Assembly (NCBI GenBank): GCA_003450125.1
Contig: DMFR01000355.1
Span: 1-6,771, forward strand
Length of the DNA: 6,771 nucleotides
Reading direction: 5' to 3'
Source: Prolixibacteraceae bacterium
GTDB lineage: Bacteria; Bacteroidota; Bacteroidia; Bacteroidales; Prolixibacteraceae
Shown: in pieces, positions 1 through 6,708 of the stretch
How positions within the stretch are numbered: the first letter of the stretch is position 1
Layout: every line of letters begins with the position of its first letter
Position numbers and translations under genes: made by a program
The notes under the pieces: model-generated
Database searches by the model: none
Seen by the model: only the letters and a program-made list of their open reading frames with translations
What the model was told of the DNA's origin: nothing

Positions 1-1056
1 TCTCAGCCAGTTGGAAACTGCTTGGCGGTTATCAGAAACGATGAACCTCTGTTGATCCCGGGTATGGTTGATGTTGCCCAATTCGATGAAAACGGAAGTA
101 GGATGTGAATTCTTGATCACGTATAGGTTTCGCTCTGTAACAGAACCGCTGTATCCCCTGTTGGGTTGGTGTACGGCATACCTGAGGCCAAAAGTTTCCT
201 TCAGGATATCGGCAAGCTTTTCTCCGGCTTTACTGCCCTTTTTGTGATAGAAGAAAACATCAATATTTTCTTTCTTATCTCTGGAATCGACATGGATGAC
301 CACCAGCCGTTGAAACTTACCTTTATTTTGATCATACAATTTATTGACCGCATCAGTGCTTTGATGAAGGCGGGCTACCTGGCTAAGGGGAATAGGCTGG
401 TCTGGAAAACAAACTTCATCCTTATCTGGTAATAGGAACGATTCATCACGGATGCCATCGTTGGGATCGCGGATAATCATATAGACTGTCGCTCCACACT
501 CGGTAAGGTTGCGGGCCAACCGCAAAGTTACATCATAGGCATATTCATCTTCACAAAGCATGTGTCCGGCTAAAAAACCAATGGCTCCCGGGTCAGGCCC
601 TCCGTGTCCGCTCATTAAATAATAAACAGTTCCGGCAAGGGCCTTGCTTTTTAGCGTAATTTCCTTGTAGTTTTTTCCATATATTTCATATACTTTCTTC
701 GACGAAATGACCTCTTCAACAGCCGTGGCTTCTTTAACTGGAAATGCTTCCTTGACCGGAACGACTTCCTTTACTAATGTGTCATTCGGAATGACTGAAT
801 CCAATTTTGCTTTTTGAGGTAACCGGTATACCCTGTTTGTAATCAATGCATTTCCTTTCCCCAGTCTGGTTTTGTTTAGTTCGATAAAGAGGTCGAGATA
901 TTCACTGGGAGGGAGCCCGTTTTCTTTCAGTACGGTTTAGATACCATCTCCCTTTTTTGCTTTTATTTCCCGATATTCCTGAGAAAAAGAACTATTGCCA
1001 TGAAAGATGAATGCAATTGCAATTATCAATGGATATGTTTTGCGACCAGAAAGCAT
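1..1056 (-). pseudogene. N-acetylmuramoyl-L-alanine amidase (Amidase_3), interrupted by an in-frame stop, 3' end outside window
   Basis: This would be an exported zinc amidase that cuts the bond between MurNAc and L-Ala in peptidoglycan. Reading from ATG 1056-1054, it opens with a signal peptide (hydrophobic LIIAIAFIF, likely cleavage after SSFSQ). A short LysM-like region follows (KGDGI, then ENGLPP, ELNKTRLGKGN, VYRLP), then a charged repeat linker, then the catalytic domain. Visible active-site features are GHGGPDPGA with the zinc-ligand His at 604-606, a Glu ligand probably at 544-546, VVIHVDS with His at 292-294, and IELGN with the catalytic Glu at 82-84. The frame is open to base 1 except for TAA at 937-939 (codon 40), where I recall related proteins having Tyr after KGDGI. 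The first in-frame ATG after that stop lies inside the GHGG motif, so ATG re-initiation would not save the enzyme; a TTG restart would lack the signal peptide. The family call is firm. Whether the gene is dead, misread in sequencing or read through is open. Confidence 0.82.
703..774 (-). repeat. Hexapeptide repeat in the amidase linker (four VKE/VEE units)
   Basis: Between the LysM-like region and the catalytic domain, the translated minus strand reads VKEVVP, VKEAFP, VKEATA, VEEVIS. These are four consecutive six-residue units (18 nt each) that diverge in order. Alternating Val, Lys/Glu and Pro suggests an extended charged spacer rather than a folded domain. This is seen directly in the translation; the spacer role is inferred. 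Confidence 0.6.
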
Positions 1057-1185
1057 TGGAAAAATATATAATAACATAAGCAATTTAATTTTATTCAATC
1101 AGACGATTGTAATGTTGATTTGTTTTTATCTTTATCGTTGTTCAGCAAATTAAATTTTCGGAATTACAATTTTAAATATACTTGA

Positions 1186-1944
1186 ATGCATCGTTTAATC
1201 GTCTTTTTTTGTGCCATTTTATTTTTATTTTCCTGTAATCAGCATCTTATTGTACGCGAAGTAAATACAAAAAATATTTCCATTGATTCAAAGGTTGGCT
1301 CACTCGATTCAGTGGTGGAATCCATGGTTAAACCTTACCGGGATAGTATTAAAAAAGATTTGTCCACATTGGTTGCAGTCAGTTCATCTGCTCTTATAAA
1401 AGGTAAACCTGAGAGTAAACTGACCAATCTGGTTGCTGATATTCTGCTGAATTTTGGATCTTCTTATTGCCAGAAGCAAAATTTGAATACCAGCCCTGAT
1501 GTCGCCTATGTCAATTATGGTGGATTAAGGGCCTCCTTGCCAAAAGGGGATATTACGGTTGAACATATTTTTGAATTGATGCCCTTTGAAAATGAAATTG
1601 TCCTGGTTAAAATAACAGGTGAATCTTTTGCCCTGATGGCTGCAAAGATTGCCGGTAGAGGAGGAGAGGGAGTTGCTGGAATGAAGCTGGGCATTAAAAA
1701 CGGAAAGGTTTCAAGTTTAACTTGCGCAGGAAAGCCAATTGACCCTAAAGCGTTCTATTGGCTGGTTACCAGCGATTATGCTGCCAATGGCGGCGATCAG
1801 ATGAGCATGTTTATGAACCCAATTGAAAAGATCAATACCAAAATTAAAATCAGGGATTTATTGATTCAAGCCATGGGGGACCGTTACAAAAGAGATGGAA
1901 TTATTGATGTAAAAGTAGATGGGAGAATTTTCAATGAGCAATAG
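1186..1944 (+). CDS. Lipoprotein with 5'-nucleotidase C-terminal domain (substrate-binding half)
   Basis: The 252-residue protein matches the C-terminal domain of UshA-type 5'-nucleotidases without the metallophosphatase half. Residues 1-17 form a lipoprotein signal (FFCAILFLFSC), with Cys17 as the likely lipidated residue. The domain covers about residues 60-245. It shows NYGGLR (110-115), LPKGDIT (118-123), the MPFEN turn with Phe134, and SDYAANGGD with Tyr198. In UshA the equivalent Arg binds substrate phosphate, and two aromatic residues, at the positions of Phe134 and Tyr198, clamp the nucleoside base, so nucleotide binding looks preserved. It has no metal site and cannot hydrolyse alone. 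The catalytic half is the next gene, overlapping by 11 bp, so a two-chain enzyme is the simplest reading. There is no clear Shine-Dalgarno before the ATG, which is common in Bacteroidota. No convincing promoter was found in 1057-1185. Confidence 0.9.
   Translation: MHRLIVFFCAILFLFSCNQHLIVREVNTKNISIDSKVGSLDSVVESMVKPYRDSIKKDLSTLVAVSSSALIKGKPESKLTNLVADILLNFGSSYCQKQNLNTSPDVAYVNYGGLRASLPKGDITVEHIFELMPFENEIVLVKITGESFALMAAKIAGRGGEGVAGMKLGIKNGKVSSLTCAGKPIDPKAFYWLVTSDYAANGGDQMSMFMNPIEKINTKIKIRDLLIQAMGDRYKRDGIIDVKVDGRIFNEQ
1921..1926 (+). promoter_or_regulatory. Ribosome binding site that decides the start of the metallophosphatase gene
   Basis: GGGAGA lies inside the end of the upstream gene, 7 nt before ATG 1934. 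It supports that start over the in-frame ATG at 1919, which would overlap this site and put five extra residues before the Tat motif. Confidence 0.55.
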
Positions 1945-2845
1945 AAGAACTTTTATAAAACAGTCGATATTGGGTGGAGGCGCATTGATGACAATGCTAC
2001 CCAATGAATTGCTGGCCTCGGGTGAATTGGTAAGACTTACGGTCATGCATACCAATGATCTGCATTGCCATATTGATCCCTTTCCGGAATCAAATGCTGA
2101 ATATGCCGGGAGAGGTGGAATGGTAAGGCTGGCCTCATTGATAGAAAAAACCAGGGCCAATACTCCCAATATGCTGTTGCTTGATGCCGGGGATATGTTC
2201 CAGGGAACGCCTTATTTTAACTACTTTAAAGGCGATATAATGCTTAAACTCATGAGCCAGATGGGTTATGATGCCGGCACCATCGGCAACCATGAATTCG
2301 ACAACGGACTGGAAGGCATCGCTTCGGCTTTTAAATTTGCCCGGTTCCCAATTGTATCAAGTAACTATGATTTTTCAGATACTCTACTTTCAGGAATGGT
2401 AACCGATCATGAGATTATACAAAAGGCAGGAATTAAAATCGGTATCTATGCCCTTGGAATTGAATTGAATGGATTGGTAGGTGCCTTGAATTTCGGCAAA
2501 ACCAAATACCTCGATCCGCTGGAAACAGCGCTTAGAATGGAACGCCTGCTTAAAGTTGACCATTCCTGTGATCTGGTCATTTGTCTTTCCCATCTAGGGT
2601 TTAATTACGAGAATGATAAAATCAGCGATTCTACATTGGCTCCCCAGACCAAATATACTGACCTGATTATTGGCGGGCACACCCATACCTTTCTTGAAAA
2701 ACCATTGGAACTGAAAAACAAAGATGGAAAGTTGATCTTGGTGAACCAGGCTGGCTGGGCCTCTTTAGTGGCCGGAAAAATTGAATTTATATTTGACCAT
2801 AGAGGTAAAAACAAATCATTCGCAGCGGTGGTCAATAATTTGTAG
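1934..2845 (+). CDS. Tat-exported 5'-nucleotidase N-terminal metallophosphatase domain
   Basis: From ATG 1934 this gives 303 residues, equal to the catalytic calcineurin-like half of UshA/5'-nucleotidase. It should remove phosphate from nucleotides using two metal ions. The ligand motifs are complete and in order: HTNDLHCH (Asp42, His44), DAGDMFQG (Asp87), GNHEFDNG (Asn119, His120), SHLG (His220) and GGHTHT (His249, His251). The N-terminus is a twin-arginine signal, NRRTFIK then SILGGGALMTMLP, with a likely cut near LLASG. That implies export of a folded, possibly metal-loaded, protein. The chain stops about where the metallophosphatase domain ends, and the missing C-terminal domain is encoded by the overlapping upstream gene. 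The reversed gene order rules out a simple frameshift split of one ancestral gene. The stop is TAG and lnt begins 13 bp later. Substrate choice (nucleotide, UDP-sugar or cyclic nucleotide) cannot be told from the sequence. Confidence 0.92.
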   Translation: MSNRRTFIKQSILGGGALMTMLPNELLASGELVRLTVMHTNDLHCHIDPFPESNAEYAGRGGMVRLASLIEKTRANTPNMLLLDAGDMFQGTPYFNYFKGDIMLKLMSQMGYDAGTIGNHEFDNGLEGIASAFKFARFPIVSSNYDFSDTLLSGMVTDHEIIQKAGIKIGIYALGIELNGLVGALNFGKTKYLDPLETALRMERLLKVDHSCDLVICLSHLGFNYENDKISDSTLAPQTKYTDLIIGGHTHTFLEKPLELKNKDGKLILVNQAGWASLVAGKIEFIFDHRGKNKSFAAVVNNL

Positions 2846-2858
2846 ATCAAACAGGCAG

Positions 2859-4463
2859 ATGATCAGGAAAAAGCAATTGTTTCTATCGGTTATCTCTGGA
2901 GTCTTGCTCAGCTTACCGTGGAGTTCAAGTTCGTTTTCCTGGACTTTGTTTTTTGCCTTTGTTCCTTTGTTGATGGTTGAGGACCAATTGGTCAGTCAAA
3001 AGCAAAGTCAACGGAGCATTGTTTTGTTTTTCTATGCCATTGTTACATTCCTTGTTTGGAATGTGTTGTCAACCTGGTGGATAGCCTATGTGTCTTTGGG
3101 GGGAATGATCCTTATTACCGGCATCAATGCCTTTCTGATGGCCTGTGTATGGTGGCTGATGCATTTAATACGGAGAAGATTTGCCCTTCCAACCGGCTAT
3201 TTTTCATGGATCGTTTTATGGCTCACTTTTGAATACCTTCATTTTCATTGGGCCATTCAATGGCCCTGGCTTACGCTGGGTAATGGGTTGGCCAATTCGG
3301 TACAACTGATCCAATGGTATGAATTTACAGGAGTCCTTGGAGGTTCACTTTGGGTGCTTTTGATAAATATCCTTCTCTTTTCACTGTATAAATGCTTTAC
3401 CCAAAAACGGGTTAATCGGTCCCTTCAGCTATCAGCCCTCACTGTATTGCTTGTTGCAGGTCCTGTCTGCTGGTCATTGCACCGTTATGCTACTTACACT
3501 GAAAAAGGGAAAGCTGTTGAAATTGCCCTGTTACAACCCAATATTAATCCATACTCCGAGAAGTTTTCAGCAATAAGTTCAAAAGTGCAAACGCACCGGT
3601 TAATCTCTCTGGTCCAGACAATTGTAACCGATTCAACCCAATATGTGTTGGCTCCTGAAACGGCTCTTGCGTCCATGTGGGAAGAGGAAAACCTAAAACA
3701 AAATAAAGCCCTGGAAGCAATTGATTCATTGATTATTCAGTATCCGAAAATCAGGTTTGTCGCAGGAGCCATTACCCAAAAGCGATTGGGCGCAAACGAA
3801 TCCATTTCCTATACTTCCCGTAAAACAGCTGATGGCAATCCTTACGAAGTTTTCAATTCTTCCCTGCTGATGGATCAATCACTCCAAGTGCAGATAGGCC
3901 ATAAGAGTATCCTGGTCAGCGGGGTTGAAAAGATGCCTTTTGAGCAATACTTTTCTTTTTTAGGGGATAATGCCCTTCAGGTTGGAGGAATCAGCGGAAG
4001 CCTCTCTTCTGCCAATGAATCGACCGTTTTTGAAGGAGACCATGGAGATAAAATCGGATCAGTAATCTGTTTTGAATCTGCCTTCGGAGAATATGTGGCA
4101 AGTGCTGTCAAAAAGGGAGCAAGTTTGATTTTTATCATGACCAATGATAGCTGGTGGAAAGATTCGCCTGGTATCACGCAGCATTTCTCCTTTTCACGGC
4201 TGAGAGCCATTGAAACACGCCGTAGTATCGCCAGAAGTGCCAATACCGGAATTTCAGGCTTTATTAATCAGCGTGGGGATGTATTAAAAAAGACGGAAAT
4301 CAATTCTTGTATTGCCATCCTTTCCCGAATTCAGATGAACAACGAAATTACTTTCTATGTCACCTATGGCGATTACCTGGGGCGGGTAAGTTGTTATTTG
4401 TCGGGCTTGATTTTAATTTACTTGCTGATCGGATACCTACGAAATAGGGGTGATGGCTTATAA
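2859..4463 (+). CDS. lnt: Apolipoprotein N-acyltransferase
   Basis: Lnt transfers an acyl chain from phospholipid to the free amino group of the lipidated Cys of lipoproteins, in the inner membrane facing the periplasm. The 534-residue protein has an N-terminal membrane part (about six to seven hydrophobic segments within residues 6-207), a nitrilase-like domain (about 219-490) and a closing membrane helix (about 510-527). Family marks are FEYL...WPWLTLGN (124-142) and GVLGGSLWVLLIN (158-170). The triad is present: Glu267 (LAPETA), Lys349 and Cys404 (VICFES). Glu357 sits eight residues after Lys349, matching E. coli Glu343. The residue after the catalytic Cys is Phe, where E. coli has Tyr388. 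I start at ATG 2859, 13 bp after the upstream stop. An in-frame ATG at 2781 would overlap that gene by 65 bp and add a polar stretch before the first membrane helix. The gene is probably co-transcribed with the nucleotidase pair. Confidence 0.93.
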   Translation: MIRKKQLFLSVISGVLLSLPWSSSSFSWTLFFAFVPLLMVEDQLVSQKQSQRSIVLFFYAIVTFLVWNVLSTWWIAYVSLGGMILITGINAFLMACVWWLMHLIRRRFALPTGYFSWIVLWLTFEYLHFHWAIQWPWLTLGNGLANSVQLIQWYEFTGVLGGSLWVLLINILLFSLYKCFTQKRVNRSLQLSALTVLLVAGPVCWSLHRYATYTEKGKAVEIALLQPNINPYSEKFSAISSKVQTHRLISLVQTIVTDSTQYVLAPETALASMWEEENLKQNKALEAIDSLIIQYPKIRFVAGAITQKRLGANESISYTSRKTADGNPYEVFNSSLLMDQSLQVQIGHKSILVSGVEKMPFEQYFSFLGDNALQVGGISGSLSSANESTVFEGDHGDKIGSVICFESAFGEYVASAVKKGASLIFIMTNDSWWKDSPGITQHFSFSRLRAIETRRSIARSANTGISGFINQRGDVLKKTEINSCIAILSRIQMNNEITFYVTYGDYLGRVSCYLSGLILIYLLIGYLRNRGDGL

Positions 4464-4513
4464 CTGATAATGGATGATATGTCCTATGGTCCTTATATTC
4501 TTTTATCTCGAGC

Positions 4514-4567
4514 AAAATGTCAAAATGTCAATATCGTCCATTGACATTTTGACGTTTTGACATTTTT
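4514..4567 (+). terminator. Long AT-rich hairpin after lnt, likely intrinsic terminator
   Basis: The arms at 4514-4532 and 4540-4558 pair over 19 bp, with one G-U wobble in RNA, around a 7-nt loop. A run of five T ends at 4567. It lies 50 bp after the lnt stop. The stem is built from a repeated octamer: AAAATGTC occurs twice in the left arm, and the right side carries its complement GACATTTT, then GACGTTTT, then GACATTTT again. The stem is poor in GC for a terminator, and three bases (GAC) plus an A separate it from the T run. A protein-binding operator or a repeat element is therefore possible instead. Confidence 0.55.
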
Positions 4568-4768
4568 AACCCATTGGGTTCATTAAGCAGAGGCCCAAAC
4601 CGACCATATTCGATCGGAGCGCCATCCCCTCCAAGGACTACCGCCATTAATCAACCTGGGAATTGAACTCAAAAAAGTAATGATGATCTCAAAGGCATTC
4701 ATGTCGGGATATTGCCCTGATTCATTAGATGATATCGAATGTGGTAAAGGGAAAATTAATTTATTACC

Positions 4769-4809
4769 GTATTCAATCCTCTATTTTAAAAGTATAGTGG
4801 ATTGAATAC
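4769..4809. repeat. Inverted repeat, 11-bp perfect arms plus an inner 4-bp pair
   Basis: GTATTCAATCC at 4769-4779 is the exact reverse complement of 4799-4809. After a single T/T mismatch, CTAT (4781-4784) pairs with ATAG (4794-4797), giving a 15-bp interrupted stem around an AT-rich loop. No T run follows on either side, so it is a poor terminator. It could be an operator, an end of a small non-autonomous element, or a structured RNA piece. Seen directly; role unknown. Confidence 0.6.
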
Positions 4810-4901
4810 TTAAATAATACATTCTCTTCCAGTTGTTTAATTTAGCTAAAGATTGATGATTTTTAATCCGTATCTTAGAGTCAATGATTTATAATCCCGC
4901 C

Positions 4902-4924
4902 AAAAAAGTACAGATTGCAAATCT
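4902..4924 (-). terminator. Weak intrinsic terminator candidate for the minus-strand lipoprotein gene
   Basis: Read on the minus strand, a 5-bp hairpin (AGATT, 3-nt loop, AATCT; 4912-4924) is followed after GTAC by six T (4907-4902). It begins 35 nt after the lipoprotein stop codon. The position and T run fit a terminator, but the stem is short and AT-rich. Confidence 0.25.
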
Positions 4925-4959
4925 TATCCAACGGTGTTTGAAATTATGACTAAGTACTT

Positions 4960-5448
4960 TTACTTCACCATGTATGCATAACAGTCACTGTTCAATACCT
5001 GGGTCATACTTACAGCGTCAACCAGCCTGAAATGAATATCGAATGTAGTCCCGGATGGAATTGCTGAAATATTTCTCCAAAGAATTTCGCTTCCATTTCC
5101 TTCCTCATCGGTGAGAATGGATTGTGGCGTTAATCCTTTTCCTAATGTAAGCCAGGCAGTACTTGTGCAGATACCATCAAAAGCGTCCACAGCCCGTTGA
5201 AGCAGGTACTCGTGATTTGGTTCAAGATTGCGTACCTTTGTGTCCAATGTTACGATTTTGGCAGCGCCACTATCCTGCCTGAATTTTATTAAACCTAACT
5301 GATCTTCATTTCCACGGAGAATGACCTCGAAATTGAAGGGTGGAACTTTTGGTTTCGGCATAACTATTTCCCCCACTTGTTGGCAAGAAAAACCAATAAA
5401 TAAGAGAGTTGTAAATAAGAATGCTGATCGTAAATTCTTTGTTTCCAT
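4960..5448 (-). CDS. Small predicted lipoprotein of unknown function
   Basis: This 162-residue protein starts at ATG 5448-5446 and ends in TAA at 4962-4960. The N-terminus is a lipoprotein signal: a basic start (METKNLR), a hydrophobic core (AFLFTTLLFIGF) and a lipobox with Cys22. The mature part, after a Pro-rich stretch (MPKPKVPPF, 30-38), alternates polar and hydrophobic residues, consistent with a single beta-sandwich-like domain. Striking segments are LIKFRQDSG (53-61), LEPNHEYLLQRAVD (75-88), CTSTAWLTLG (94-103) and FDIHFRL (136-142). Cys94 and Cys156 are the only Cys residues in the mature domain besides the lipidated one and might form a disulfide. Residues after Cys22 (QQVGE) do not show the acidic run described as a surface-export signal in some Bacteroidota, so periplasmic anchoring is at least as likely. 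I do not recognise the family. No neighbour on its strand suggests a role, and no clear Shine-Dalgarno or promoter was found upstream. Confidence 0.8.
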   Translation of the reverse strand: METKNLRSAFLFTTLLFIGFSCQQVGEIVMPKPKVPPFNFEVILRGNEDQLGLIKFRQDSGAAKIVTLDTKVRNLEPNHEYLLQRAVDAFDGICTSTAWLTLGKGLTPQSILTDEEGNGSEILWRNISAIPSGTTFDIHFRLVDAVSMTQVLNSDCYAYMVK

Positions 5449-6324
5449 TTTGATCGAATTTAATTGTTTTTTAATTCGGTTCCTATTTTCATAAAGACTT
5501 ATAACCTGATAAATCAGTTGTAGAAAGAGTTAGTATAACATGATCTTCAGCAAGACCGATGATATTCCCAGAGTTAGGAGCCCTGGCGGATCAGAGCAAA
5601 TGTATTAATCGAAATACACCTCAACAGGTGACTTCGAAGGTGACAATGGGAGAGTTGATTTTTTATCGCAAACAATCCGGTGTTCAAAAAGTTTAAAAGT
5701 TTAAATATTTTTGAAATTTTTGCCTGTCTGAATTTATAATATTGGTTAGTAAGTGATTACATGCTTATGGATAGTCATTTGCCATTGCCTACGCGATTTG
5801 TAGGAAATGGAAGAAATATTGGACAAGAATATGAAAACCTTATTTTTACTTACCCAAACCTTAGGGCATAAAAAATCCGCACTAATTCGATTGTAAAAAT
5901 CCCTAAATAAAAGGATTTGAGTGCCTGACTGATCAAACTTCCTACGGTAGATGAATCTACTCCCGCAAAGCGGTACTGGGCCTGTTTTAGCAGTCAAAAG
6001 CTTTCTCGGGTCAATTAAAAATGTTGAATTTTCCAAACGCAGAATTAATGCGGATAATATCTTTTGACATATGTGACAGAACGATTTGTTGATTCAAAGA
6101 TAAGCCTTGCATTTGAAATTTGCAATTAAATTCACCGTTTTTATAACATGTCATCAATATCTGGCTGATTACCAGAATGCTTAGAAATCATATTTTTTAA
6201 AGTCCTAACTTTTTATAAAAAGGATCGTAAAAAAGACCCGAACATCTAAGGAACTCAGCATTAGGAGCATTAATTTATAACCCAAAAAAAACTTCAAAAT
6301 ACTTCCTGTTTTTATTCCATTTGG
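5449..6324. other. AT-rich region without a credible gene
   Basis: Nearly 0.9 kb between the start of the lipoprotein gene and the tRNA promoter. The longest open frame (minus, 5746-6036, 96 codons) gives no recognisable domain and has no ribosome binding site. A 21-codon plus frame at 5831-5896 looks accidental. Around 5860-6000 a second minus-strand frame stays open for about 47 codons, so a decayed gene is possible but unproven. Small structures seen are a hairpin with a short direct repeat (5609-5644) and a 14-bp palindrome-like element GTAGAT-GA-ATCTAC (5947-5960). No RNA gene was recognised. Confidence 0.5.
5609..5644. repeat. Imperfect hairpin overlapping a short direct repeat
   Basis: TCGAA (5609-5613) pairs with TTCGA (5633-5637), and CACCT (5617-5621) pairs with AGGTG (5626-5630), around a CAAC loop with a small internal loop between the two stems. 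AGGTGAC also occurs twice, at 5626-5632 and 5638-5644, a 12-bp period. It is short and may be chance. Confidence 0.3.
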
Positions 6325-6355
6325 TTTGCAAAAGAAAAAACTAGTTCTATCTTTG
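6325..6355 (+). promoter_or_regulatory. Bacteroidota-type promoter of the tRNA unit
   Basis: TTTG at 6325-6328 and TATCTTTG at 6348-6355 are separated by 19 nt. This matches the phylum's -33/-7 consensus (TTG, then TAnnTTTG) recognised by its primary sigma factor. Transcription should begin a few bases after 6355, about 90 nt before the first tRNA. Confidence 0.8.
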
Positions 6356-6454
6356 CAACCGCATTCACAAAGGCAGAATGGGTGGTGAGTTTTGAAAAGG
6401 ATTGCTACTGAAAATTGAAATTCTGGAATTAATTTAATTCTGTTACAATACCAA

Positions 6455-6544
<90 letters not shown>

Positions 6545-6572
6545 ATTAAATATTTTACGTTCTATTGTTTTT

Positions 6573-6647
6573 CGGGGTATAGCGCAGTCCGGTTAGCGCA
6601 CCTGGTTTGGGACCAGGGGGTCGTAGGTTCGAATCCTACTACCCCGA
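6573..6647 (+). tRNA. tRNA-Pro(TGG)
   Basis: This tRNA reads proline codons, chiefly CCA. The acceptor stem CGGGGTA (6573-6579) pairs with TACCCCG (6640-6646), with discriminator A6647. The anticodon loop TTTGGGA sits between CCTGG and CCAGG, placing TGG at 6608-6610. The T arm is GTAGG-TTCGAAT-CCTAC (6623-6639). CCA is not encoded. It lies 29 nt after tRNA-Ser with no promoter of its own visible, and a terminator follows closely, so both are probably cut from one transcript. Confidence 0.96.
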
Positions 6648-6671
6648 CACAAAGGAAGTTTAATCCCAATC

Positions 6672-6708
6672 AAAAGCTTGTAAATCTACTGATTTACAAG
6701 CTTTTTTT
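6672..6708 (+). terminator. Intrinsic terminator of the tRNA unit
   Basis: A perfect 15-bp stem (6672-6686 with 6691-6705) encloses a TACT loop, and a seven-T run covers 6702-6708. It lies 24 nt after tRNA-Pro. The minus-strand side offers only four T, so it works best for the plus strand. Confidence 0.88.

Larger units (their letters stand above)
4568..4959. other. Convergent intergenic region without a credible gene
   Basis: Nearly 0.4 kb separates the hairpin after lnt from the end of the convergent lipoprotein gene. The only open frames are very short: 41 codons at 4680-4805 on plus, and about 38 codons on minus within roughly 4587-4705. Neither gives a protein I recognise and neither has a ribosome binding site. 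The stretch holds one perfect inverted repeat (4769-4809) and a weak terminator candidate for the minus-strand gene (4902-4924). I recognise no RNA family. Confidence 0.5.

Noticed and set aside
166..432. 88-codon plus-strand open frame
   Set aside because: It is a shadow of the amidase catalytic domain on the minus strand and has no recognisable domain.
1107..1134. TTG plus TATCTTTA as a promoter for the nucleotidase operon
   Set aside because: The spacer is 17 nt and the last base of the -7 element is wrong; several equally weak alternatives exist in the same AT-rich gap.
1919..1933. Earlier ATG for the metallophosphatase gene
   Set aside because: It would overlap the GGGAGA site and only adds residues before the Tat motif; ATG 1934 has the better ribosome binding site.
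1858..2169. 103-codon minus-strand open frame
   Set aside because: It lies opposite the junction of the two nucleotidase genes, both of which have clear family motifs.
2781..2858. Earlier ATG for lnt
   Set aside because: It would overlap the upstream gene by 65 bp and add 26 mostly polar residues before the first membrane helix, unlike the family.
3494..4243. Three minus-strand open frames of 60-88 codons inside lnt
   Set aside because: They are antisense shadows of the nitrilase-like domain with no domain of their own.
4680..4805. 41-codon plus-strand open frame
   Set aside because: No ribosome binding site or recognisable product, and it runs into the inverted repeat at 4769-4809.
5831..5896. 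21-codon plus-strand open frame starting MKTLFLL
   Set aside because: The start looks like a signal peptide but the frame ends at once; no good promoter or ribosome binding site was found.
5746..6036. 96-codon minus-strand open frame
   Set aside because: No domain, no ribosome binding site, basic and irregular composition; another frame is equally open across part of it, as expected by chance or in a decayed gene.
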